A stretch of DNA of 64,000 nt from Pseudomonas protegens CHA0. Its GTDB lineage: Bacteria > Pseudomonadota > Gammaproteobacteria > Pseudomonadales > Pseudomonadaceae. Location of the stretch: the NCBI RefSeq assembly GCF_000397205.1, contig NC_021237.1, positions 5,377,501 through 5,441,500 on the forward strand, read 5' to 3'. Shown in pieces: positions 8,676-16,875 of this stretch (position 1 is its first letter; every line of letters begins with the position of its first letter). A program made the translations under genes and the position numbers. The notes under the pieces were generated by a model. The model had not been told where the DNA came from. It saw nothing but the letters and a program-made list of their open reading frames with translations, and searched no databases.

Positions 8676-9245
8676 ATGAAAAGCAAACTGATCCTCGCCC
8701 TGACCCTCTCGGTACTGGCTGCCAACACCTTCGCCGCCGATGGCTACGATCGCACCGGCTCCGCCACCTTCGCCGCTGATGGCTACGACCGCACCGGGTC
8801 CGCTACCTTCGCTGCCGACGGCTACGACCGCACCGGGTCCGCTACCTTCGCTGCCGATGGCTACGACCGCACCGGGTCCGCTACCTTCGCCGCTGATGGC
8901 TACGACCGCACCGGGTCCGCTACCTTCGCTGCCGATGGCTACGACCGCACCGGTTCTGCTACCTTCGCTGCCGATGGCTACGACCGCACCGGTTCTGCTA
9001 CCTTCGCTGCCGATGGCTACGACCGCACCGGTTCCGCTACCTTCGCCGCTGATGGCTACGACCGCACCGGTTCCGCTACCTTCGCCGCTGATGGCTACGA
9101 CCGCACCGGTTCCGCTACCTTCGCTGCCGATGGCTACGACCGCACCGGTTCCGCTACCTTCGCCGCTGATGGCTACGACCGCACCGGTTCCGCTACCTTC
9201 GCTGCCGATGGCTACGACCGCACCGGTTCCGCCAGCATCAGCTGA
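8676..9245 (+). CDS. Secreted tandem-repeat protein (13 x AADGYDRTGSATF)
   Basis: A 189-residue protein with a signal peptide (MKSKLILALTLSVLAANTFA) followed by 13 head-to-tail copies of AADGYDRTGSATF; the last copy ends ASIS. Residues in copies 1 to 12 are all identical. The likely signal-peptidase site TFA|ADGYD is itself repeated at every unit junction, so the mature protein is a pure array in register with that motif. GGAG at 8664-8667 precedes the ATG, and a hairpin terminator follows. I do not recognise a described function. Structural surface repeat, metal-binding acidic protein and multi-copy peptide precursor are all possible. Confidence 0.85.
   Translation: MKSKLILALTLSVLAANTFAADGYDRTGSATFAADGYDRTGSATFAADGYDRTGSATFAADGYDRTGSATFAADGYDRTGSATFAADGYDRTGSATFAADGYDRTGSATFAADGYDRTGSATFAADGYDRTGSATFAADGYDRTGSATFAADGYDRTGSATFAADGYDRTGSATFAADGYDRTGSASIS
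8733..9239 (+). repeat. 39-bp tandem repeat, 13 copies
   Basis: Thirteen adjacent 39-bp units within the coding sequence. They differ only at a few third positions: GCC-GCT against GCT-GCC for the two Ala codons, GGG (units 2-5) against GGT (units 6-13) for Gly, TCT in units 6-7, GAC in unit 3. Unit 1 uses GAT and GGC where others use GAC and GGG/GGT. Blocks of shared variants look like stepwise duplication of neighbouring units. Confidence 0.95.
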
Positions 9246-9264
9246 TTGATGCACCTGACACCAC

Positions 9265-9293
9265 AGCCCGGCCTTGGCCGGGCTTAGTCGTTT
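9265..9293 (+). terminator. Terminator-like hairpin after the repeat gene
   Basis: AGCCCGGCC (9265-9273) and GGCCGGGCT (9276-9284) form a perfect 9-bp stem; the following TAGTCGTTT is only a weak T-tract. Confidence 0.6.
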
Positions 9294-9409
9294 CTGGCCA
9301 GGGGAAAACACCCACAGCGTGGAACGCTCAAGGGCCAGGACGCTGGAATTGGGCGATTGCGCACTGCACTATGACGCCCTTAACTCGCCCCAAGCAGGAA
9401 CCTTGAGCC

Positions 9410-10039
9410 ATGCCCGACGATATCCACTTTTACCAACCTGCCCTGGGCCACGGCCTGCCCCACGACCCGTTCAATGCCATCGTCGGCCCGCGCCCCATCG
9501 GCTGGATCTCTTCCCAGGATCGCGAGGGGCGCCTGAACCTGGCGCCCTACAGCTTCTTCAACGCCTTCAACTACATTCCACCGATCATCGGTTTCTCCAG
9601 CGTCGGGCGCAAAGACAGCCTGAACAATATCGAGCAGACCGGCGAGTTCGCCTGGAACCTGGCCACCCGACCTCTGGCCGAGCAGATGAACCAGAGCTGC
9701 GCCGCAGTCCCGGCCGAGGTAAACGAGTTCGAACTGGCCGGCCTGACCCCCGTGGCGTCGAAAGTCATCAGCGTGCCCCGGGTAGCCGAGAGCCCGGTGT
9801 CCTTCGAGTGCAAGGTCACCCAGATCATTCAATTGCAGCGGGCGGACAAGGAACTGGTGCCGAGCTGGCTGATCCTCGGCGAAGTGGTCGCCGTGCATAT
9901 CGCCAAGTGGCTACTCAAGGACGGGATCTACGACACCGCCGCGGCAGAGCCGATTCTGCGCGGCGGCGGGCCGGCGGATTACTTCCAACTGGGGCCAGAG
10001 GCTCTGTTCAGGATGCACCGCCCGGGGGCAGTCAAATAG
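9410..10039 (+). CDS. Flavin reductase-like FMN-binding protein
   Basis: A 209-residue member of the flavin-reductase-like split-barrel family (DIM6/NTAB type). Family features seen are FNAIVGPRPIGWISS near the N-terminus, LAPYSFFNAFNYIPPIIGFS, and the NIEQTGEFAWNLATRPLAEQMN segment. Such proteins bind FMN and often act as NAD(P)H:flavin oxidoreductases, but the partner and substrate cannot be told from here. No ribosome site stands out beyond GAACCTTGAGCC before ATG 9410. It appears to be a single-gene unit, convergent with the small gene that follows. Confidence 0.82.
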   Translation: MPDDIHFYQPALGHGLPHDPFNAIVGPRPIGWISSQDREGRLNLAPYSFFNAFNYIPPIIGFSSVGRKDSLNNIEQTGEFAWNLATRPLAEQMNQSCAAVPAEVNEFELAGLTPVASKVISVPRVAESPVSFECKVTQIIQLQRADKELVPSWLILGEVVAVHIAKWLLKDGIYDTAAAEPILRGGGPADYFQLGPEALFRMHRPGAVK

Positions 10040-10048
10040 CGCTTGGAC

Positions 10049-10288
10049 TCAGTAGCTCTTCCAGCTCAACTCGCCGTCCTGATCGACGTCGGCCAACTGT
10101 TCGAGTTGTTGTGCGGCAGCTTGGTCGGCGTCATGCGCCGTCTTGAATTTCTGCTCATCCAGGACTTTATGAAAGCGTGGTGCGCTTGATGCGCCGAGAG
10201 CCTTGACGGCGATGGCGGCGCTGTATCCCCCCTCCCCTGGAACCACAGCGGAAACTGCTTCGTAGTGTGCAAACTCTTTGCGTGCCAT
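10049..10288 (-). CDS. Small conserved-type hypothetical protein (79 aa)
   Basis: A 79-residue cytoplasmic-looking protein beginning MARKEFAHYEAVSAVVPG and ending DVDQDGELSWKSY. ATG 10288 is chosen because AGGA sits 8 bases upstream; an in-frame codon at 10321 lacks a site. The middle is Ala/Gln rich and helical. The acidic DVDQDGE near the C-terminus resembles a single EF-like loop but is too short to claim calcium binding. I do not recognise the family. Confidence 0.6.
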   Translation of the reverse strand: MARKEFAHYEAVSAVVPGEGGYSAAIAVKALGASSAPRFHKVLDEQKFKTAHDADQAAAQQLEQLADVDQDGELSWKSY

Positions 10289-10330
10289 GTTGCGAGTCCT
10301 GGCCAATGAAAAGTCGGCCATTCTAAACCT

Positions 10331-10696
10331 TCAACTGGCCAGCTTGTGCACCGGCGCCTGCTGTAGTTGCGGATATTCGCCATGGGCTTGCAGCGCCGAC
10401 ACGGTACTGAAGGTATGAAAATCCAGGCTGTTGACCACCAGGTCCTGCACCAGCTCGGCAAAGATCGCCATGGCCGGGGAATTGAAATAGGCCGTCATCG
10501 CCTGCTGGCTGCTCCAGAAACCGGACACCAGCCACAGGTCGGCATCGCACTGCGAATGCTGCAGGGCAAAATGCAGGCAACCACAGGCCTGGCGGGACGG
10601 TTCGATCAGGCTGCTCAAGCGCGCACCCAGCTCCTTGGAACGCCCGGCCCGGGCTCGGACAAAGGCCATGTGACTGACGGGAATATGCGTGGACAT
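10331..10696 (-). CDS. Antibiotic biosynthesis monooxygenase (ABM) domain protein
   Basis: A 121-residue protein with one ABM ferredoxin-like fold: MAFVRARAGRSKELGARL, then GCLHFALQHSQCDADLWLVSGFW and a helix ending MTAYFNSPAMAIFAELV. Related proteins are cofactor-free monooxygenases or quinol-modifying enzymes and usually dimerise. It lies between an unknown small gene and a divergent AraC regulator; the context does not identify a substrate. Confidence 0.78.
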   Translation of the reverse strand: MSTHIPVSHMAFVRARAGRSKELGARLSSLIEPSRQACGCLHFALQHSQCDADLWLVSGFWSSQQAMTAYFNSPAMAIFAELVQDLVVNSLDFHTFSTVSALQAHGEYPQLQQAPVHKLAS

Positions 10697-11026
10697 GTGC
10701 GACCCTCCCAGGGTGTTGTCGAGGCAGCCATGGGACGGGCTGCGACAGGATCAACGATACGGGGCAGGCCCTCGCGCGCGTTAGTCGATTTCTGCCGTTG
10801 ATTTGCCCAATCCTGCGACAAGCCCTTTGCTCCCTCCCCGACTCCGCGCCATTGGGCAAAAGCATGACAACGGTGTTTCAAGCAAGTGAAGCTCAGGAGC
10901 ATCGGCTGATCTTGCCTATCGCGCGCGCAAGCAGCAGGATCAGGCAAGTTTTACGCAGGATTCGCCTACCCGCGCTTCTTGCACAAACTTAAGCTGTGCC
11001 GACTGCAAACACTCGGAGGCTGCCCC
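10697..11026. other. Divergent promoter region (ABM gene / AraC regulator)
   Basis: 330 bases between divergent genes. Apart from the strong ribosome site GGAGG (11015-11019) of the AraC gene I see no clear operator, repeat or RNA gene here. Confidence 0.4.
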
Positions 11027-11956
11027 ATGCCATCACTGGAAACCCCGCCACCGCCCCTGGCCCCGGAGATGGAACGGCAGCGCGTGGAACTGGCCGCGAT
11101 CATTGCACGCAACACCGCCGAGGACGGCAGCTACGCCACGGCCATCGACTCGTTGTTCGTCTCGCGCCACAGCAGCTCTCATCAATTCGGTTCGGTGCTG
11201 GCACAGCCGGCGCTGTGCATCATGGCCCAGGGCCGCAAGGAAGTACGCCTGGCCGATGAAAGCTACAACTACGACCCCTTGAATTACCTGGTGGTCTCGG
11301 TTTCCGTCCCCCTGAGCGGCAAGGTGGCGATCGTTTCACCAGAGGAGCCGATCCTGGCCCTGCGCCTGGACATCGACCCCGGGGAAATCAATGCATTGAT
11401 TGCCGATGCCGGCCCCATCGGCGTACCCGCCCGGCCTACCGGGCGCGGCCTGTACGTGGAACGCCTGGACCCGGCGATGCTCGACGCGGTGCTGCGCCTG
11501 ACCCGCCTGCTGGACACCCCGAAAGACATCGCCATGCTCGCGCCGCTGGTACGCCGGGAAATTCTCTATCGCCTGCTGCGCAGCCCCCAGGGCCACCGCC
11601 TGTATGAGATCGCCACTGCCAACAGCCAGGGCCACCGGGTCAACCAGGCCATCAAGTGGCTCAACGGCAATTTCGTGCACCCGTTGCGCATCGATGATCT
11701 GGCCCGGGAGGTGAACCTGAGCGTCTCGACCCTGCACCACCGTTTCAAGGCCATGACCGCCATGAGCCCGCTGCAGTACCAGAAACAGTTGCGCCTGCAA
11801 GAAGCCCGGCGGCTGATGCTGGCCGAGGGGCTGGAGGCTTCGGTGGCGGGCTATCGGGTGGGTTATGAAAGCCCGTCGCAGTTCAGCCGCGAGTACAGCC
11901 GCTTGTTCGGCGCGCCGCCGTTGCGGGATATGGCGCGCCTGCGGGTGAGCAACTGA
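11027..11956 (+). CDS. AraC-family regulator with AraC_N domain
   Basis: A 309-residue transcription factor. The N-terminal ~190 residues match the AraC N-terminal cupin type (FVSRHSSSHQFGSVLAQPALCIMAQG, then MLAPLVRREILYRLLRSPQG). The C-terminal AraC/XylS DNA-binding domain carries two helix-turn-helices (IDDLAREVNLSVSTLHHRFK and VAGYRVGYESPSQFSREYSR). ATG 11027 has GGAGG 7 bases upstream; an earlier in-frame ATG at 10979 does not. It ends 7 bases from the end of the convergent dehydrogenase gene, so its target is more likely the divergent ABM gene or elsewhere. Confidence 0.9.
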   Translation: MPSLETPPPPLAPEMERQRVELAAIIARNTAEDGSYATAIDSLFVSRHSSSHQFGSVLAQPALCIMAQGRKEVRLADESYNYDPLNYLVVSVSVPLSGKVAIVSPEEPILALRLDIDPGEINALIADAGPIGVPARPTGRGLYVERLDPAMLDAVLRLTRLLDTPKDIAMLAPLVRREILYRLLRSPQGHRLYEIATANSQGHRVNQAIKWLNGNFVHPLRIDDLAREVNLSVSTLHHRFKAMTAMSPLQYQKQLRLQEARRLMLAEGLEASVAGYRVGYESPSQFSREYSRLFGAPPLRDMARLRVSN

Positions 11957-11963
11957 GGCCTGC

Positions 11964-13412
11964 CTAACGAGCGCGGATCACATGCTTGATTTCCTGAAAG
12001 GCCTGTAGCCCCCAGGGCCCCAGTTCACGACCGATGCTGCTCTGCTTGTAGCCGCCCCACGCCGTCTGGGGAAAGATCACCTGTGGCGCATTGATCCACA
12101 CCAGACCGGCCTGCAGGGCATTGGCCACTTGCTCGGCATGCGCTGCATCCGCTCCCACTACGCTGGCCACCAGGCCGAACTCGCTGTCATTGGCCATTTC
12201 GATGGCCTGCTGCTCGTTGCTGAAACTGCGCACGCAGAGCACCGGGCCAAAGATCTCCTCACGCCATAGCGCACTGTCCAGCGGCACCTCGGTGAACACC
12301 GTGGGCTGGATGAAATACCCCTGCTGCAAGCCGGCCGGGCGGCCACCGCCGCAGACCAGCTTGGCCCCCACATTCAAACCTTCCTCGATATGGGCCTGCA
12401 CCCGCCGGTATTGCACCTGATTGACCAGCGCGCCCATTTCCACCTCGGGGTCGAACGGGTCGGCCACACGAATGGCTTCGGCCCGGGCCTTGAGGCGCAA
12501 CAGGAACTCATCGGCCAACTCATCGGCCACCAGCACCCGGCTGGTGGCCGAGCACATCTGCCCGGCGTTGAAGAAGCCGCCGCCACAGGCCAGCTCCACC
12601 GCCAGATCCAGATCGGCATCCGCCAGCACCAGCAACGACGACTTGCCCCCCAGCTCCAGGCTCACGCCCTTGACGGTTTCCGCCGCGCGTTGCATCACCT
12701 GGACCCCCACGGCGTTGCTGCCGGTGAAGGAGATTTTCGCCACTCGCGGGTCGGCTGCCAGGGGCGCGCCCACCGCCAGGCCGGTGCCGCAGACCAGATT
12801 GAACACGCCCCGGGGCAAGCCGCTGCCGGCGATGATTGCCGCCAGTTCCAGCTCCGGCAACGGGGTGACTTCGGAAGGCTTGAGCACCACGCTGCAACCG
12901 GCGGCCAGGGCCGGAGCGAGCTTCCAGGCGGTGGTGACCATGGGGAAGTTCCACGGCACGATCAGCCCGACGATGCCACAGGGCTCGCGGCGCAGGCGGG
13001 CACTGAAGGCCTCGCTGGGCAGAGCCACATTGGCGTCCTGAGCGGCATCCAGGCCTTCGGCCAGCCCGGCGTAGTACTCGAAGGTGGCAATCACATCGTC
13101 CACATCCATGGCGGCCTCGAATTGCGGCTTGCCGTTGTTGCTCGACTGCAGGTGCATCAGTTGCTCCCGGCGTTCGGCCACCCCGGCCGCAATCCGTCGC
13201 AGGACCGCGGCACGTTCAGCCCCGCCGCTGTGCGACCAACGCGCAAGGCCAGCGCTGGCAGCGCACAGCGCCTGCTCCACGGCCTCGGGACCGCCACCGG
13301 CAACCTGGGCCAGTACGCCCTCGGTGCTGGGGTTGATCACCTGCAGATGCTCGCTGCCCGCCAACCATTGGCCGTCGATGTACAGCCCGTTCAACAGGGG
13401 GTGCGCGCTCAT
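11964..13412 (-). CDS. Aldehyde dehydrogenase
   Basis: NAD(P)-dependent aldehyde dehydrogenase, 482 residues, the usual length. Motifs seen: PWNFPMVTTAWKLAPALAAG (cofactor site), FTGSNAVG, the general-base Glu in VSLELGGKSS, the catalytic Cys in GQMCSATSRV, and EEIFGPVLCVRSF. The start ATG overlaps the stop of the upstream decarboxylase gene (ATGA), so they are translationally coupled. With an AruI-like partner the expected substrate is 4-guanidinobutyraldehyde, giving 4-guanidinobutyrate in the arginine transaminase pathway. That substrate is inferred from context. Confidence 0.9.
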   Translation of the reverse strand: MSAHPLLNGLYIDGQWLAGSEHLQVINPSTEGVLAQVAGGGPEAVEQALCAASAGLARWSHSGGAERAAVLRRIAAGVAERREQLMHLQSSNNGKPQFEAAMDVDDVIATFEYYAGLAEGLDAAQDANVALPSEAFSARLRREPCGIVGLIVPWNFPMVTTAWKLAPALAAGCSVVLKPSEVTPLPELELAAIIAGSGLPRGVFNLVCGTGLAVGAPLAADPRVAKISFTGSNAVGVQVMQRAAETVKGVSLELGGKSSLLVLADADLDLAVELACGGGFFNAGQMCSATSRVLVADELADEFLLRLKARAEAIRVADPFDPEVEMGALVNQVQYRRVQAHIEEGLNVGAKLVCGGGRPAGLQQGYFIQPTVFTEVPLDSALWREEIFGPVLCVRSFSNEQQAIEMANDSEFGLVASVVGADAAHAEQVANALQAGLVWINAPQVIFPQTAWGGYKQSSIGRELGPWGLQAFQEIKHVIRAR

Positions 13413-15046
13413 GCCTGTACTCCTTGGGTCCAGCGGTTCTGATCGACCTCTATCAGGGTCGGGCCCTGGCGATCCGCCGCCGAGCGCAGCGCCGCGCGCA
13501 GTTGCTCGACGCTGTCGATGCGCTCGGCGGCGCAGCCCAGGCCCTTGGCCACGGCAATGAAATCCGGGGTGTAGATGTCGACGCCCACCGGCTCGATGGC
13601 GCGGTTGACCATGTATTTCTTGATCTCTTCGTAGCCCTGGTTATTCCACAGCAGGACGATGATCGGGGTGCGAGCCTCCACCGCGCAGGCCAGTTCCGAA
13701 AGGGTGAACTGCAAGCCGCCATCGCCGATCAGGCAGGCCACCGGCCGTCGCTGGCTGGCGTGCGAACCGCCGCCGAGCCAGGCGCCAATGGCCGCCGGCA
13801 AGGCATAACCCAGGGTGCCATACCCGGTGGAGGAGTTGAACCAGCGTCGTGGCTGCTCGGGGTTGAAGGTCAGGTTGCCGCTGTACACCGGCTGGGTGGA
13901 GTCGCCCACCAGGACAATCTCCGGCAGTTCCTGGACCACGGTCTGCAGAAACAGGGTCTGGGCCTGGGTCGGGCCGTCCCAGAGCTGGCTCAGCTCACTG
14001 CGCAAGGCGGCGGCGCGGACCTGGCCCCAGTCGCTGCGACGCGCTGCCAATTCCAGCCCGGCAAGTTGCGCCAGCAGCGCTTCGGCAGCGATCCGGGCGT
14101 CGGCCACCAGTGCCACTTTCGGCGGATAGTTGCGCACGGTCTGGTCGGCATCGATATCGATACGCAGCAGGGTAGCGGGAATCTCGAAACCACCGGCGAA
14201 GGTCACGTCGTAATCGGTTTCCGCCAGCTCGGTGCCAATGGCCAAGACCACATCGGCCTCTGCCACCAGGGCCCGGGTCGCCACCATGGACTGGGTGGAA
14301 CCGATCAGCAGCGGATGCGCCGAAGGCAGCATGCCCTTGGCATTGATGGTCAGGGCCACCGGCGCTTGCAACAGCTCGGCCAGGCGGGTCAGGGCCGGGG
14401 CGGCATCGATGGCGCCCCCGCCCGCGAGAATCAGCGGCCGCTTGGCACTGGCCAGCAGTTGGCTCATCTGCGCGACAGCGGCCGGGGCGGCGCCGGCGCG
14501 GGCGATCTGCACCGGCTCGCTGGTCAACAGGTGGTCGGCGTCCTGGACCAGCACATCGAGGGGAATCTCGATATGCACGGGGCGTGGGCGCCCGGCCTGG
14601 AACAGGGCAAAGGCCCGGGCCAGCACCGCTGGCAACTCGTCGGCACACATCAGGGTGTGGGAAAACGCCGCCACGCCACTGACCAGCGCACTCTGGTTGG
14701 GCAGCTCGTGGAGCTTGCCGCGCCCGCCCCCCAACTGGCTGCGGGCCTGCACGCTGGAGATCACCAGCATGGGAATCGAATCGGCGTAGGCCTGGCCCAT
14801 GGCGGTGGTGATGTTGGTCATGCCGGGGCCTGTGATGATGAAACACACACCGGGCTTGCCGCTGGTTCGGGCGTAGCCGTCGGCCATGAAGCCGGCGCCT
14901 TGCTCGTGGCGCGGAGTCACATGATGGATGGGCGAACGGGCCAGGCCGCGATACAGCTCCACGGTGTGTACCCCGGGAATGCCGAACACCTGCTCGACGC
15001 CATAACCTTCCAGTAGCTTGACCAGTACTTCACCGCACGTCGCCAT
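13409..15046 (-). CDS. aruI: ThDP-dependent decarboxylase, AruI-like (2-ketoarginine decarboxylase)
   Basis: Thiamine-diphosphate enzyme of the acetolactate-synthase superfamily, 545 residues. It has the N-terminal pyrimidine domain with the ThDP-activating Glu in PRHEQGAGFMADGYAR, a central domain, and a C-terminal domain with the ThDP/Mg motif from GDGGLQFTLSE to WNNQGYEEIKKYM. The partner aldehyde dehydrogenase and close similarity in length and motifs to P. aeruginosa AruI suggest decarboxylation of 5-guanidino-2-oxopentanoate; an acetolactate-synthase-like enzyme for another 2-oxo acid is the alternative. ATG 15046 has AGAAGGG 7 bases upstream and is preferred to GTG 15088. No aminotransferase (aruH) is adjacent. 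Confidence 0.75.
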   Translation of the reverse strand: MATCGEVLVKLLEGYGVEQVFGIPGVHTVELYRGLARSPIHHVTPRHEQGAGFMADGYARTSGKPGVCFIITGPGMTNITTAMGQAYADSIPMLVISSVQARSQLGGGRGKLHELPNQSALVSGVAAFSHTLMCADELPAVLARAFALFQAGRPRPVHIEIPLDVLVQDADHLLTSEPVQIARAGAAPAAVAQMSQLLASAKRPLILAGGGAIDAAPALTRLAELLQAPVALTINAKGMLPSAHPLLIGSTQSMVATRALVAEADVVLAIGTELAETDYDVTFAGGFEIPATLLRIDIDADQTVRNYPPKVALVADARIAAEALLAQLAGLELAARRSDWGQVRAAALRSELSQLWDGPTQAQTLFLQTVVQELPEIVLVGDSTQPVYSGNLTFNPEQPRRWFNSSTGYGTLGYALPAAIGAWLGGGSHASQRRPVACLIGDGGLQFTLSELACAVEARTPIIVLLWNNQGYEEIKKYMVNRAIEPVGVDIYTPDFIAVAKGLGCAAERIDSVEQLRAALRSAADRQGPTLIEVDQNRWTQGVQA

Positions 15047-15190
15047 CTCATCGCCCTTCTTATTGGAGGAAAACCGCACGTCGGCCACAGGCTGGAAAAC
15101 GCCTGCGGGCGCCGATAGAGGGGCTATTGGAACGGTGGGCCTGTAGCCGCAACAATGGATAAAAAGTCATACTAGCCATGTCCCCACGTC

Positions 15191-16087
15191 ATGCCTCGGC
15201 CAGCCATGAAACGCCTTCCTCCCTTGCCCGCGCTGCACACTTTTCTGATCACCGCCCAGTGCTGCAACTTCACTCGCGCCGCCGAGCAGTTGCACATCAC
15301 CCAGGGAGCGGTGAGCCGGCAGATCGCCGGGCTGGAAAGTCACCTGGGCTATCCGTTGTTCCTGCGCCAGGCCCGGGGCCTGAGCCTCACCGCCGAGGGG
15401 CTGGAATGGCTGCCACGGGTGCAGCAGGTGTTCGAAATGATCAATGGCGCGGTGGACGAGATCGGCGGCCAGAAGCGCAACCTGCGGCTCAAGGCCCCGA
15501 CCTGCGTGATGCGCTGGCTGCTGCCGCGGTTGCTGCAGTGGCAGAAGGAGCGCCCCGATGTGCCGGTGCAACTGACCACCACCATTGCCCATGGCGTGGA
15601 TTTCGGCCGCGAGCCGTTCGACGCCGCGGTCATGTACGGCGCACCACCGGCACCGACCCTGGGCTCGCGACACCTGTTCAATGAACAGCTGACTCCGGTC
15701 TGTTCCCGGCCCCTGCTGGAAGGCCCGGTGCCGCTGACGAGCCCCAGAGACCTGCAACAGCACCTGCTGCTGCACCCCTCCCATGATCAGCGGGACTGGC
15801 AAACCTGGCTCAAGGCCGCTGGCACGCCCCTGGACACCCTGGGCAAGGGCCAGCACTTCGAGACCCTGGACCTGGCGATGTCCGTGGCCTCCCAGGGCAC
15901 AGGTGTGGCGATTGGCGACTGGGCATTGATTGGCGATGACCTGAGTGCCGGGCGGCTGGTCATGCCCTTTGAATTGAAGGTGCCGACAGGGCAGGCGTAT
16001 TACCTGGTGTACCCGGAGCGCCCGGGGCCTTCGCCGGCCCTGCAGGAACTGCTGGACTGGCTGGTGGAACAGGCCCGGCAGCGCTGA
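15191..16087 (+). CDS. LysR-family regulator, divergent from the AruI-like operon
   Basis: A 298-residue LysR-type factor of the GcvA-like group. The winged helix-turn-helix is at the N-terminus (FLITAQCCNFTRAAEQLHITQGAVSRQIAGLE) and a periplasmic-binding-like effector domain follows. Neither ATG 15191 nor in-frame ATG 15206 (MKRLPPLPALHTF) has a clear ribosome site, so the start may be 15 bases later. Divergent orientation makes the decarboxylase/dehydrogenase operon its likely target. Confidence 0.88.
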   Translation: MPRPAMKRLPPLPALHTFLITAQCCNFTRAAEQLHITQGAVSRQIAGLESHLGYPLFLRQARGLSLTAEGLEWLPRVQQVFEMINGAVDEIGGQKRNLRLKAPTCVMRWLLPRLLQWQKERPDVPVQLTTTIAHGVDFGREPFDAAVMYGAPPAPTLGSRHLFNEQLTPVCSRPLLEGPVPLTSPRDLQQHLLLHPSHDQRDWQTWLKAAGTPLDTLGKGQHFETLDLAMSVASQGTGVAIGDWALIGDDLSAGRLVMPFELKVPTGQAYYLVYPERPGPSPALQELLDWLVEQARQR

Positions 16088-16105
16088 AATACCGGCAGAC
16101 AGCGA

Positions 16106-16127
16106 AAAGCCCCGCGAGGGGCCTTCA
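16106..16127 (+). terminator. Weak terminator-like hairpin after LysR gene
   Basis: GCCCC (16109-16113) and GGGGC (16118-16122) with a GCGA loop, preceded by AAAA and followed by only CTTC. Confidence 0.4.
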
Positions 16128-16142
16128 ACGCTTGCCGGAACA

Positions 16143-16177
16143 ACCCGTTAGCCGCCTGCAACAGGCGGCTAACGGGT
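16143..16177. repeat. Perfect 16-bp stem hairpin between convergent genes
   Basis: ACCCGTTAGCCGCCTG (16143-16158) and its exact complement (16162-16177) are separated by three bases. There is no T-tract on either side. It sits between two gene ends and could act as an mRNA 3'-end stabiliser or a factor-assisted bidirectional terminator. Confidence 0.8.
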
Positions 16178-16191
16178 CAATCGGCCAGTGA

Positions 16192-16806
16192 TCAGTAGCC
16201 GACGGTGAAACGCTGACGGCTATGGGCGGGCTTTTCCACCTCGTCGAGCATGGCGATGGCGTAGTCGGCAAAAGTGATCCAGCTACGGCCCTCTGCGCTG
16301 ACCAGCAGGTCGTCCTGGCCCAGGCGGAAGTGCCCGGTACGCTCACCCTCGACGAACTCCGCCGATGGCGAAAGGAAGGTCCAGTCCAGGTCCTGCTCCT
16401 TGCGCAGGGTCTCCAGGTACACCCCGCCGGCGCTGGCTTCGGCCTTGTATTCCTCCGGGAAGCCCGGGCTATCGATGACCTTGCTGCCACCCGGCAGCAA
16501 CAGCGAACCGGCACCGCCTACCACCAGCAGGCGCTTGACCCCGGCCTTTTTCACCGGGTCGATGATGGCATTGGCAGCGATGCTGGAAAAATGCGCCGCG
16601 CTGATCACCACATCGTGACCGGCCACCGCCGCTTGCAGCGCGGCACTGTCGGCCACATCCACATCGCGGCTGACCACGCCGGCACGCGGACCGATCTTCG
16701 CCGTGTTGCGGGCGATGGCGGTCACGCTGTGGCCGCGACGCAGGGCTTCTTCCAGCAGTTGGCTACCGGCACGGCCGGTGGCACCAATGATTGCGATCTT
16801 GCTCAT
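16192..16806 (-). CDS. NAD(P)H-binding Rossmann-fold protein (YwnB-like)
   Basis: A 204-residue atypical short-chain reductase-like protein. The N-terminal nucleotide motif IAIIGATGRAGSQLLEEAL is followed by VISAAHFSS and RLLVVGGAGSLLLPGG. No catalytic YxxxK is visible, as usual in the NmrA/YwnB-type NAD(P)H-binding group, which includes flavin reductases and redox sensors. The substrate is not apparent. Between it and the next gene there is only a 69-base gap, so the two could share a transcript. Confidence 0.8.
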   Translation of the reverse strand: MSKIAIIGATGRAGSQLLEEALRRGHSVTAIARNTAKIGPRAGVVSRDVDVADSAALQAAVAGHDVVISAAHFSSIAANAIIDPVKKAGVKRLLVVGGAGSLLLPGGSKVIDSPGFPEEYKAEASAGGVYLETLRKEQDLDWTFLSPSAEFVEGERTGHFRLGQDDLLVSAEGRSWITFADYAIAMLDEVEKPAHSRQRFTVGY

Positions 16807-16875
16807 GACATGTCTCCAGTTGGCTAAGAGAGTACAGAGGCATCCGCCCCCACAAGGGAGCGGGTCAAACCGTTT

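Noticed and set aside
8733..9239. Regular repeats that could be mistaken for a CRISPR array
   Set aside because: The units are contiguous without variable spacers, lie in frame within a coding sequence, and there are no cas genes in the window.
8628..9311. A 227-codon open frame antisense to the tandem-repeat gene, with its own GTGAVVAIGSEGS-like repeat
   Set aside because: It is the automatic mirror of a 39-bp repeat (a multiple of three with no antisense stops). It has no ribosome site or signal, and the plus-strand gene has a signal peptide, ribosome site and terminator.
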